NCBI GenBank assembly: GCA_948777935.1
Contig: CAQDYY010000005.1
Span: 90,428 to 154,427 of the forward strand
Origin: an uncultured Clostridia bacterium
GTDB lineage: Bacteria > Bacillota > Clostridia > TANB77 > CAG-508
Reading direction: 5' to 3'
DNA: 64,000 nt
Made by a program: the position numbers and the translations under genes. Positions 48,159-57,731 of this stretch are shown here, one piece after another. The notes beneath the pieces were generated by a model. The model was not told the origin of the DNA. It searched no databases and was given only the letters and a program-made list of their open reading frames with translations. How positions within the stretch are numbered: position 1 is the first letter of the stretch; every line of letters begins with the position of its first letter.

Positions 48159-48881
48159 GTGAAAAGCAATAATAGTAGGCTAAAGACAAAACACATTATT
48201 TCAAGCCTTCTTACAATAATGCTAATAATTAGTAATATACAATTATTTGCATATTCAAATGGAGAAAATGAAAATAATGAAATAGAGCAGGTACAAATTA
48301 ATGAAGAACACGAACTAGCAAATAATTATAAAAGAGTTGTAGAAGTAGCTTCAAGGTCTATGGAAGATAGAAAAAGACAAGAAGAGGAAACAAAAAAGGC
48401 GGAAATACAAGAAGTAACATACAAAAAAATAGACGAAATAACTATATCTAAAAAAATGGATTTAACTAAAAGATGTGGTATTTCTAAAGAAGACTTTAAA
48501 AACTTAATAAAAGGTGTAAAAAAAGACACATCAAAATTTTTCTATAAAAATAGTGATTTAATTTATGACTTATGTGAAAAATATGAAATAAATGAAATAT
48601 TCTTTTGTGGGTTAATTGCAGCAGAATCAGGATGGGATATTGTAGAAAGCCATAGAGTAAAATGCAATTATATTAGTATGATGTCAAATGGAACATTAAT
48701 TAGATATTCATCTACAAAAACAGGTTTAGAAGCAGCAGCAAAATTATTACACAAAAGTTATTTAACACCTAGTGGTGCTTATTATAATGGAAAAACATTA
48801 AGTGGTGTACAAAAAATGTTTTGCCCAGATCCAGATTGGATAGATTTAGTTTATGATTGTATGAAACAAATAGTAAAATAA
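48159..48881 (+). CDS. Secreted lysozyme-like / glucosaminidase-like protein
   Basis: 240 residues with GTG start. Signal anchor ISSLLTIMLIISNIQLFAYS (~15-34), a charged linker (~40-110) and a C-terminal domain with FFCGLIAAESGWDIVES and LSGVQKMFCPDPDWIDLVYDCM. The catalytic-like Glu in AAESGWD and the overall shape resemble glucosaminidase or lytic-transglycosylase domains that cleave peptidoglycan. Two Cys may form a disulfide. The family is by resemblance. Confidence 0.6.
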   Translation: MKSNNSRLKTKHIISSLLTIMLIISNIQLFAYSNGENENNEIEQVQINEEHELANNYKRVVEVASRSMEDRKRQEEETKKAEIQEVTYKKIDEITISKKMDLTKRCGISKEDFKNLIKGVKKDTSKFFYKNSDLIYDLCEKYEINEIFFCGLIAAESGWDIVESHRVKCNYISMMSNGTLIRYSSTKTGLEAAAKLLHKSYLTPSGAYYNGKTLSGVQKMFCPDPDWIDLVYDCMKQIVK

Positions 48882-48891
48882 ATATTGATAG

Positions 48892-48926
48892 AAATCCCCA
48901 TATTGTCATTGACAAATGGGGATTTT
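48892..48926 (+). terminator. Terminator overlapping the regulator's -35 box
   Basis: AAATCCCCAT / ATGGGGATTT with T-run TTTT. The loop (ATTGTCATTGACAA) carries the TTGACA used by the next promoter. Confidence 0.75.
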
Positions 48927-48937
48927 GATAGTATAAT
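48909..48937 (+). promoter_or_regulatory. Promoter of the DtxR-like regulator
   Basis: Perfect TTGACA, 17-base spacer, TATAAT, overlapping the upstream terminator hairpin. Confidence 0.75.
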
Positions 48938-48953
48938 GTTAGCCAAAGCTAAC
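48938..48953. promoter_or_regulatory. Putative DtxR/IdeR-type operator
   Basis: Perfect palindrome GTTAGC-CAAA-GCTAAC immediately after the -10 box. It resembles half-sites of metal-regulator boxes (TTAGGTTAGSCTAACCTAA). The location would block transcription when the regulator binds metal. Confidence 0.45.
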
Positions 48954-48976
48954 TTTATTAAAAAGGAAAGAAATTT

Positions 48977-49445
48977 ATGATATCAAAATCATTAGAAGAA
49001 TACTTAAAAACAATATATGTATTAAAAAAGCAAAATGGAAAAATAAGAGTAACAGATATTGCAGAAAAAATGAATTGTACAAAACCGAGTGTTAACAAAG
49101 CAATATGTAATTTAAAAGATAATGGGTTACTAAATTACGAGTCTTATGGGCCTATTGAACTAACAAAGACACGGAGAAGATTTAGCAAAAAAGATACTAG
49201 AAGCATATGATATTGTTTATTTATTTTTAAAAGATGTTTTAAATTTAGAAGAAGAACAAGCAAGAAAGGAAGCAGAAAAAATAAAGTCTGTTATAAATGA
49301 TGAAACAATTAACAAACTTGCAAAATATGTGCACAAAGAGTTGGATTTAAGCAGTTTAGATTGTGATTATGATATAAATAATGAAAGGTGTAGGTCTTGT
49401 GCAAGACGAACATCTAAAAATAGTACAGATAGATACGAGAGATAA
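48977..49445 (+). CDS. DtxR/MntR-family metal-dependent repressor (one +1 recoding site)
   Basis: 155 residues after recoding. Winged-helix N-domain (SLEEYLKTIYVL, DIAEKMNCTKPSVNKAI) up to ELTKT. CGG 49172 is skipped to give GEDLAKKILEAYDIVYLFL and the dimerisation domain. The C-terminus (DCDYDINNERCRSCARR) has cysteines that may bind metal. It sits just before sufC, so a role in iron control of the suf operon is likely. The unshifted frame ends at codon 77 with no dimerisation domain. Confidence 0.87.
49172..49175 (+). other. CGG +1 recoding site in the DtxR-like gene
   Basis: Context ACA-CGGA; the GGA gives Gly of LTKTGEDLA, the usual turn after the wing. Confidence 0.88.
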
Positions 49446-49504
49446 TAATTATAATATAAAAAACGAAATAGGTTACTTTAAATAAAAAATGAATGATTAA
49501 GTGT

Positions 49505-49554
49505 AGGGGCATCGTTTGTGGGAATACATCGTAGGACATGACACCACTGTGCCC
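49505..49554. repeat. Interspersed ~50-bp repeat, copy 4
   Basis: GGGGCATCG...ACTGTGCCC with the interior TTTGTGGGAATACATCGTAG. It lies between the regulator and sufC. Confidence 0.85.
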
Positions 49555-49577
49555 TTTAAATGAGAAAGGATTTAACA

Positions 49578-50315
49578 ATGAGTAATAAATTATTAGAAAT
49601 AAAAGATTTATATGTAAATGCAGAAGATAAAGAAATACTAAAAGGAATAAATTTAGAAATAAATAAAGGAGAAATCCATGTAATTATGGGTCCAAATGGT
49701 TCAGGAAAAACCACAACAGCAAATGCTATATTAAATAACCCAAGTTATATAAAAGAAAAAGGAAGTATCACATTTGAAGAAGAAGACATCACAAATTTAA
49801 ATACAGATGAAATTGCAAGAAAAGGAATATTTATGTCATTTCAGCTACCAGAAGAAATACCAGGAGTATCTGTTGCAAACTTCTTAAAATATGCAAAAAA
49901 TAAAATAACAAACAAACCAGTAAAAATATTTGAGTTTAAAAAAGAATTAGAAAAATATATGAAAGAGCTAAATATAGACCCGAGCTATATGGAAAGAAGC
50001 TTAAATGTTGGCTTTTCTGGTGGAGAAAAAAAGAAAAACGAAATATTACAAATGCTAGTATTAAACCCAAAGTTAGCAATATTAGATGAAACAGATTCTG
50101 GTTTAGATGTTGATGCAATAAAAACTGTATCAAAAGGAATAGAAATGTTTAAAAATAAGCAAAACGCAGTTCTTATAATTACGCATAACACAAAAATTTT
50201 ACATAGCTTAAAAGTAGATTATGTGCATATTTTAGTAAATGGAAAAATTGTAAAAACAGGAAAAGAAGACCTTGCAACATACATAGAACAAAATGGATAT
50301 GAGGAATATAAATAG
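49578..50315 (+). CDS. sufC: Fe-S assembly ATPase SufC
   Basis: 245 residues. Walker A GPNGSGKTTTA, Q-loop SFQLPEEIPGV, signature FSGGEKKKNEI, Walker B LAILDETDSGLD. ABC-type ATPase that drives the SufBCD scaffold. ATG 49578 after GAGAAAGGATTTAACA; the ORF opens six codons earlier. First gene of the suf operon. Confidence 0.95.
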   Translation: MSNKLLEIKDLYVNAEDKEILKGINLEINKGEIHVIMGPNGSGKTTTANAILNNPSYIKEKGSITFEEEDITNLNTDEIARKGIFMSFQLPEEIPGVSVANFLKYAKNKITNKPVKIFEFKKELEKYMKELNIDPSYMERSLNVGFSGGEKKKNEILQMLVLNPKLAILDETDSGLDVDAIKTVSKGIEMFKNKQNAVLIITHNTKILHSLKVDYVHILVNGKIVKTGKEDLATYIEQNGYEEYK

Positions 50316-50335
50316 CATTACGAAAGGAATCGAGA

Positions 50336-51730
50336 ATGAGTAAAGTTAAACTAGATGAAATAAATAGAAACATATATGACATAAAAAATAAAGACGAATA
50401 TGATTATAAAATAAAAAAAGGCTTAACACCTGAAATTATAGAAGAAATATCAAAACAAAAAGATGACCCAGTGTGGATGAGAGAATTTAGGCTAAAAGCA
50501 TTAGAAGTGTATAATAGCCTAGAACTTCCTACATGGGGACCAGATTTATCAGAACTTGATATGAATGAAATTGCAACATATGTTAAACCAAAAACTTCTT
50601 TAAATACCTCATGGGAAGATGTACCAGAAGATATAAAAGATACATTTGATAAATTAGGGATACCAGAGGCAGAAAAAGAATCCCTTGCAGGAGTGGGAGC
50701 ACAATATGATTCAGAAGTAGTATACCACAGTATGAAAAAAGAACTAATAAAACAAGGTGTTATATATACAGATATGGAAAGTGCATTAAAGAAATATCCA
50801 GATTTAGTAAAAAAACACTTTATGAAATGTGTTCCAGTAAATGACCACAAATTTGTAGCATTACATGGAGCAGTATGGTCTGGTGGTTCATTTGTATATG
50901 TACCAAAAGGAGTAAAAGTAGATATTCCACTACAATCATATTTTAGACTGAACTCACCAGAATCAGGTCAATTTGAACATACATTAATCATTGTAGATGA
51001 AGGAGCAAGCCTTCACTTCATAGAAGGATGTAGTGCACCAAAATACAACAAAGTAAACTTACATGCAGGATGTGTAGAACTATATGTAAAAGATAATGCA
51101 TATTTACGATATTCTACTATTGAAAACTGGTCAAAAAACATGTTAAATCTAAATACAAAAAAAGCGATTGTAGGAAAAAATGCAAAAATGGAATGGGTAA
51201 GTGGGTCATTTGGATCAAAAATATCTATGTTATACCCAATGAGTATTTTAAATGGAGAAGGTTCAAAAACTGAATTTACAGGAATTTCATTTGCAGGAGC
51301 AGGACAAAACTTAGATAATGGGTTTAAAGTAATTCATAATGCAAAAAATACATCAAGCATTGTAAATGCAAAATCTATTTCAAAAAATGGTGGAAAATGT
51401 ACATATCGTTCTTTAGTTAGAATAGGGGAAAATGCAAGTGGTTCTAAATCTAGTGTATCTTGTGAATCTCTTATGTTAGATGATATTTCTATTTCAGATA
51501 CTATTCCTGTAAATGATATAAGAACAGATGATGTAGAGTTTTCGCATGAAGCTAAAATTGGAAAAATAAGTGATAAAGCTATATTTTATTTAATGAGTAG
51601 AGGTTTATCTAAGGAAGATGCTTTAGGTATGATTGTAAGAGGCTTTGCATATCCAATTTCAAAGGAATTGCCAGTAGAGTATGCAGTTGAGATGAATAAT
51701 TTGATTAATTTGGAATTAGATTCTTTTTAG
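50336..51730 (+). CDS. sufB: Fe-S scaffold protein SufB
   Basis: 464 residues, full length. Key stretches: KPKTSLNTSWEDVPEDIK, AVWSGGSFVYVPKGV, ESGQFEHTLIIVDEGA, the conserved Cys/His region EGCSAPKYN and the C-terminal HEAKIGKISDKAIFYLMSRG. Scaffold for cluster assembly with SufC and SufD. RBS CGAAAGGAATCGAGA. Confidence 0.96.
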   Translation: MSKVKLDEINRNIYDIKNKDEYDYKIKKGLTPEIIEEISKQKDDPVWMREFRLKALEVYNSLELPTWGPDLSELDMNEIATYVKPKTSLNTSWEDVPEDIKDTFDKLGIPEAEKESLAGVGAQYDSEVVYHSMKKELIKQGVIYTDMESALKKYPDLVKKHFMKCVPVNDHKFVALHGAVWSGGSFVYVPKGVKVDIPLQSYFRLNSPESGQFEHTLIIVDEGASLHFIEGCSAPKYNKVNLHAGCVELYVKDNAYLRYSTIENWSKNMLNLNTKKAIVGKNAKMEWVSGSFGSKISMLYPMSILNGEGSKTEFTGISFAGAGQNLDNGFKVIHNAKNTSSIVNAKSISKNGGKCTYRSLVRIGENASGSKSSVSCESLMLDDISISDTIPVNDIRTDDVEFSHEAKIGKISDKAIFYLMSRGLSKEDALGMIVRGFAYPISKELPVEYAVEMNNLINLELDSF

Positions 51731-51740
51731 AATAAATAAT

Positions 51741-51938
51741 ACTAATTTGATATAAATATTTTTATTTTTAGTGATATTCCTGTTCTAGATAAACTTTATA
51801 GAAATTGTAACACATATTTTTCGGGCCCCCCTCATTAAAAATGGATAGCTCCCAAAAAATATTTTAACAATTTCTAATAAAGTTTACTCTCAAGACGTCG
51901 TTATCATAAAAAGTAAAAATATTTTATATCAAATTAGT
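51741..51938. repeat. Long imperfect palindrome between sufB and sufD (~198 bp)
   Basis: Outer arms ACTAATTTGATATAAATATT and its inverse before sufD. Inner arms ACTTTATAGAAATTGT / ACAATTTCTAATAAAGT. The centre is CGGGCCCCCC. It is a potential long hairpin RNA within the operon. Confidence 0.7.
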
Positions 51939-51961
51939 CAAAATTGGGAAAGGAAATGAAA

Positions 51962-53008
51962 ATGAAATTAAATGAAACACCAGTTAGAACTTCAAGGAAT
52001 TTTAATATTAATAATATAAAATTAGAAAATATTGAAATACCACAACAAATAGAAAGTTTTGAAAATGTAGAAAAAATAGGCGAAAATACTATAACACAAG
52101 ATATCATGGGGTGTGATTTAGCATATGGACTATCAGATGAATTAATAAAACAGCAGGAAGAACATGCAAACCAAAAGCTAAAGATAACAATAGATAGTAA
52201 AGAAAATAAAGAAATACAAATCATTTTTAATTTTGATAGTAAAAATATACAATTAGTAGAACATATTGAAATAGAAGCACAAGAAGAAACAAAAAGTACA
52301 GTAATTATAAAATATAAATCACAACAAGAAATAAAAGCCTATCATAATGGAATTATAAAATTGCATGCAAAAAAGAAAGCAAATATAAATGTAATTTTAA
52401 TAAACCTTATGAACCAAAACTCAAATAATTTTATAAGTATAGAAAACAAACTAGAAGAAGAGGCAAAAGTAACATACACAATAGTTGATTTTGGTGGAAA
52501 AAATAGTATTACAAACTACTATTCAAACTTAAAAGGCACATCATCAAACAATATATTAAACACAATATATTTAGGAAGTAAAAACCAAATTATAGACTTA
52601 AACTATATAGCAGAACTACAAGGAGAAAAAACAAATATAGATATAGAAGTACAAGGAGCTCTAAAAGACACTGCAAAAAAACATTTTAAAGGTACAATAG
52701 ATTTCAAAAAAGGCTGTAAAAAAGCCACAGGAAACGAAAACGAAAATTGTATGCTATTATCAGATACTGCAAAAAGTATAGCATTACCAATGCTATTATG
52801 TAGTGAAGAAGAGGTAGAAGGAAACCATGCTACATCAGCAGGGCGTGTGGGCGAAAAAGAACTATTTTACATTATGAGTAGAGGTTTTAACAAAAAAGAA
52901 GCAATGAAACTTATGGTAAAAGCAAAATTTAACAAAATACTAGAGAACATAGAAAATCAACAACTAAAAAATGAAATAGAACAAGAAATAGATAAAAGAT
53001 TAGATTAG
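51962..53008 (+). CDS. sufD: Fe-S assembly protein SufD
   Basis: 348 residues, shorter and more diverged than SufB. The C-terminal family block AGRVGEKELFYIMSRGFNKKEAMKLMVKA is present, plus the beta-helix core (FKGTIDFKKGCKKATGNENEN). Partner of SufB in the scaffold. ATG 51962 is chosen for its spacing from GGGAAAGGA. Confidence 0.9.
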   Translation: MKLNETPVRTSRNFNINNIKLENIEIPQQIESFENVEKIGENTITQDIMGCDLAYGLSDELIKQQEEHANQKLKITIDSKENKEIQIIFNFDSKNIQLVEHIEIEAQEETKSTVIIKYKSQQEIKAYHNGIIKLHAKKKANINVILINLMNQNSNNFISIENKLEEEAKVTYTIVDFGGKNSITNYYSNLKGTSSNNILNTIYLGSKNQIIDLNYIAELQGEKTNIDIEVQGALKDTAKKHFKGTIDFKKGCKKATGNENENCMLLSDTAKSIALPMLLCSEEEVEGNHATSAGRVGEKELFYIMSRGFNKKEAMKLMVKAKFNKILENIENQQLKNEIEQEIDKRLD

Positions 53009-53010
53009 GA

Positions 53011-53160
53011 GAACCCCCAGCCGTTCTTCAAACGACAGCTCCCTTAAATAAAGAGACCATTACTCTAGTATAACTAGACTAGCATAGTTACTTTAAAAAG
53101 TAGAGAAAAGCCTCCTTTACCTAAGGGAGGTGGCAGTGCGAAGCACTGACGGAGGGTTCT
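53011..53160. repeat. Composite hairpin repeat between sufD and sufS
   Basis: Ends GAACCCCC / GGAGGGTTC. It includes CCTCCTTTACCTAAGGGAGG and GGCAGTGCGAAGCACTGAC. A related partial copy (GAACCCCCAGTCG...AGGGGCCTTTACTCT) lies at 59474. Typical of clostridial dispersed intergenic elements. Confidence 0.75.
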
Positions 53161-53177
53161 TAGAAAGGAATTAATAA

Positions 53178-54408
<1,231 letters not shown>

Positions 54409-54425
54409 AATACAGTTATTTAAAT

Positions 54426-54626
54426 AATTAGTCTAAATATAGTACTTTCTATAAATTTATTGCATTCTTCGGCTTCATTACGTGTTTTATAAATTCTAAA
54501 CGAAAAGCAAACGAGCCTCTCGTTATACGCTCCCTCATTTGCTTTTCATTAAGAATTTATAGAAAACACTCCAATCGCATTTGTCATTACATAAATTTAT
54601 GCCGATTACTATATTTTAGACTAATT
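54426..54626. repeat. Long imperfect palindrome between sufS and sufU (~200 bp)
   Basis: Outer arms AATTAGTCTAAATATAGTA and its inverse; inner arms CTATAAATTTATT/TTACATAAATTTATG and AAATTCTAAACGAAAAGCAAA / TTTGCTTTTCATTAAGAATTT. No ORF. Confidence 0.7.
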
Positions 54627-54653
54627 TAAACAGTTTTTGAAAGGATTTTTAAA

Positions 54654-55091
54654 ATGAAAGAAGATTTAAATGGGATTTATAATGAATTAATTATGGAACA
54701 TAGCATGAATTCATATAACAAAAGAAAATTAGAAAATCCAAATAGCACTAAATTAGGTCATAACCCAAATTGTGGAGATGAAATTACATTAGAACTAAAA
54801 CTAAATGGAGATATAATAGAAGATATAGGCTTTATGGGGCATGGATGTGCTATTTCTCAAAGTTCTACATCTATTATGATAGATACCCTAAAAGGAAAAA
54901 CAGTAAAACAAGCAAAAGAGATTATTGAAACTTTTATTTGTATGATAAAAAGAGAAATAACAGATGAGGAAGAATTAGAAAAATTAGAAGATGCTATAGC
55001 TTTTAAAAATGTATCAAATATGCCAGCAAGAGTAAAATGTGCACTTTTAGCATGGCATACTATAGAAGATATGTTAAATGAAAAGCAATAA
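54654..55091 (+). CDS. sufU: SufU-type Fe-S scaffold / sulfur-relay protein
   Basis: 145 residues. The Cys/Asp ligand segments are HNPNCGDEI, MGHGCAISQSSTSI and RVKCALLAWHTI, i.e. the SufU family of Bacillota. It takes sulfur from SufS. RBS GAAAGGATTTTTAAA. Last suf gene. Confidence 0.93.
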   Translation: MKEDLNGIYNELIMEHSMNSYNKRKLENPNSTKLGHNPNCGDEITLELKLNGDIIEDIGFMGHGCAISQSSTSIMIDTLKGKTVKQAKEIIETFICMIKREITDEEELEKLEDAIAFKNVSNMPARVKCALLAWHTIEDMLNEKQ

Positions 55092-55215
55092 AGGTTGAAA
55101 AATAATTGCCATTTGGCGTTGTTAAATTTCGGTTGAAATCAAATCAACGTACACAAGTACGCCTCATTGATTTCAACCTCATTTGCCTAGCCAAATAACA
55201 ATTCTTTTCCAACCT
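55092..55215. repeat. Palindrome between sufU and mnmA (~124 bp)
   Basis: Arms AGGTTGAAAAATAATTGCC... and ...TTCTTTTCCAACCT. An inner arm GGTTGAAATCAAATCA / TTGATTTCAACC surrounds the central CGTACACAAGTACG. Confidence 0.7.
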
Positions 55216-55248
55216 AGGTTTGTGCCTTAGGAAGGAATGAGATTAAAT

Positions 55249-56308
55249 ATGGGAAATAAAAAGGTACTACTTGGAATGAGTGGAGGAGTAGATAGCAGTG
55301 TATCAGCTCTACTTTTAAAAGAACAAGGATATGAAGTAATTGGAACTACTTTAGAATTATTTGCAGGAAGCAGCTGTTGCAATATAAACACATATATAGA
55401 TGCAAAAAATGTATGTAAACAAATTGGAATACCACATTTTACATATGATTGCAAAGAAATCTTTAAAACAAAGGTAATAGACGACTTTATTAGTTGCTAT
55501 GCAGATTGTAAAACACCAAACCCATGTATAGAATGTAACAAATACTTAAAATTTGGATTTATGTGGGAAAAAGCAAAAGAATTAGGGTGTGAATTTATAG
55601 CAACAGGGCATTATGCAAAAACTGAATATAATGAAGAATATCAAAAATGGGTATTAAAAAAATCAAATGCAGGAAAAAAAGACCAAAGCTATGTTTTATG
55701 GAATATGCCCAAAGACCTAATTAGCCATGTTCTATTTCCGCTTTCAGGCTTTGAGGACAAGGAACAAATTAGAGAAATAGCGAGAAGCCATAACTTAAAA
55801 GTAGCAAATAAGCCAGATAGCGAAGACATTTGTTTTGTGCCAGATGGAAACTATAAAAAGTTTCTAGAAAATAATTCTAATATAGCACCTACAAAAGGAA
55901 ATATTTTAAATACAAAAGGAGATATATTAGGAACACATACAGGACTGTATAATTACACAATTGGACAAAGAAAAGGACTTGGAATATCTAATCCAGTGCC
56001 ACTTTTTGTATTAGGATTTAATAAAGAGAAAAATGAATTAATTGTAGGAGAAGAAAGTGGGCTTTATAAAAAAGAAATTATAGTTAAAGATATAAATTTG
56101 TTACTAGTAGATGAAGTATTAGATTGGCTAGATGTAGAAGTAAAAACAAGATATTCTTCAAAACTTGCAAAAGCAAAAATTAGGCAAGATCAAGATGGTA
56201 GTATAATAAAAGTCATATTTGATGAACCACAAAGAGCAGTTACTCCAGGGCAATCAGCAGTATTTTACAAAGGAGATATTATACTACGGTGGAGGAAAAA
56301 TTGTATAA
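55249..56308 (+). CDS. mnmA: tRNA 2-thiouridylase MnmA (one +1 recoding site near the end)
   Basis: About 352 residues after recoding. PP-loop GMSGGVDSS, first catalytic Cys in TPNPCIECN, second in SEDICFVPDG. The zero frame meets CGG (56287) after KGDIIL. Skipping C gives GGGKIV and a stop at 56306, the usual MnmA C-terminus. Unshifted, the frame runs on through a foreign tail into the next gene. The recoded stop leaves twelve bases before tcdA, with its RBS in the gap. Sulfur is delivered by the suf cysteine desulfurase. ATG 55249 chosen over 55237. Confidence 0.92.
56287..56290 (+). other. CGG +1 recoding site in mnmA
   Basis: Context CTA-CGGT; the GGT starts the C-terminal GGGKIV. Confidence 0.85.
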
Positions 56309-56320
56309 AAGGAGATAATT

Positions 56321-56995
56321 ATGCAAGAACAATTTTCAAGAACAGAATTATTAATTGGAAAAGATGGAATAGAAAAGTTAAAAAACGCTAAAGTTGCCAT
56401 ATTTGGAATAGGTGGAGTAGGTTCATTTGTAGTAGAAGCATTAGCAAGAGTAGGGGTAGGACATTTAGTATTAGTAGATAAAGATAATATAGATATAACA
56501 AACCTAAATAGGCAAATCCATGCAACACATACAACTATTGGAAAACCTAAAATAGAAGTAATGAAAGAAAGAATATTAGATATTAATCCAGAATTAAAAG
56601 TAGAAATATATAACCCTAAAAATTTAGATTTTCCAGAAGAGGAAATAATAGATGCATCTTTTACATATATTGTTGATGCAGTAGATACAGTAACAAGTAA
56701 GCTAAAATTTGTAGAACAAGCAAATAAATTAAATGTTCCAATAATATCGGCGATGGGAACAGGAAATAAGTTAGAACCATATAGATTTGAAGTAGAAGAC
56801 ATATATAAAACATCAGTATGCCCACTTTGTAAAGTAATGAGAAAAGAACTAAAAAAGAGAAGTATAGAACATTTAAAAGTAGTATATTCAAAAGAAGAGC
56901 CAGTAAGAAATGGAGAAATAATAGGAAGTATTTCATTTGTTCCATCAGTAGCAGGTTTAATAATAGCAGGAGAAGTAGTAAAAGATATATGTTAA
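56321..56995 (+). CDS. tcdA: tRNA threonylcarbamoyladenosine dehydratase (TcdA/ThiF-like)
   Basis: 224 residues. ATP site GIGGVGSFVVEALARVG, then DKDNIDITNLNRQ and AMGTGNKLEP, the TcdA/CsdL layout. Two Cys in CPLC may bind zinc. Converts t6A37 to its cyclic form in tRNA. Translated right after recoded mnmA. Confidence 0.88.
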   Translation: MQEQFSRTELLIGKDGIEKLKNAKVAIFGIGGVGSFVVEALARVGVGHLVLVDKDNIDITNLNRQIHATHTTIGKPKIEVMKERILDINPELKVEIYNPKNLDFPEEEIIDASFTYIVDAVDTVTSKLKFVEQANKLNVPIISAMGTGNKLEPYRFEVEDIYKTSVCPLCKVMRKELKKRSIEHLKVVYSKEEPVRNGEIIGSISFVPSVAGLIIAGEVVKDIC

Positions 56996-57000
56996 TAGAC

Positions 57001-57504
57001 TTATATCTTTTTCCATAATTTTTTCTTCATAAAATCATAAAAATCTTTAGAATTTCCAATAGTAAAGTTATTTTTTAATAGGATATATGAATGGTCTTTA
57101 TCTAAATACAAATAGAAACGATCAGGTTCCTCAAAAATTTTATAAAACTTATAATATTTCAATTTTACAGTATCTTTTCCGTTAGAAATAACTGCGAAAT
57201 CTTCATAAAAGGTATAGGTGTTTTTCATCTTTTTTTGAACTTTTTTACTAGATGCCTCTTTTTTAGTAATAAGTAAAGGATGAATAAAACGATAACCAAG
57301 AAAGCTAAGTAAAACTATTATAAAACCTATTCCTAATAAAATTTTTCCATAACGAAATTGTAGTACCATGCAAAAAATAATTGAAAACATAATAAATATA
57401 GTATAAAGATGATATTTCAAATTATTTTTTTCAGCATGAAACTTTGCAAATTTTTTATATTCAGATAAACTATATGCAGTTGTATTTTTAAAAAGTATTT
57501 CCAC
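57001..57504 (-). CDS. YcxB-like small membrane protein
   Basis: 167 residues from the GTG after ATTGGAGGTTTTAAA; the longer ATG frame (57567) has no RBS. Two adjacent membrane helices (~37-75) and a C-terminal soluble domain with YTFYEDFAVISNGKDTVKLKYYKFYKIFEEPDRFYLYL, the YcxB-like pattern. Function unknown in the family. Converges on tcdA. Confidence 0.7.
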   Translation of the reverse strand: MEILFKNTTAYSLSEYKKFAKFHAEKNNLKYHLYTIFIMFSIIFCMVLQFRYGKILLGIGFIIVLLSFLGYRFIHPLLITKKEASSKKVQKKMKNTYTFYEDFAVISNGKDTVKLKYYKFYKIFEEPDRFYLYLDKDHSYILLKNNFTIGNSKDFYDFMKKKLWKKI

Positions 57505-57731
57505 TTTAAAACCTCCAATTAATATAATTATACTAAATAAAATATAAATAAAAAACAATGTTACCAAAATGTCATAAAAAATTAATATTCGTTATATATA
57601 AAGTAAAGATAGCATGATTTAGCTAAAAAACAAGAATAGTACCAAAACATATGTAAGTTAAGGTACTTGGAAAAAATAGAATTTTATTATAATATATAAG
57701 TAATTATGAAAAAACGGAGTGAAACTTTTTT

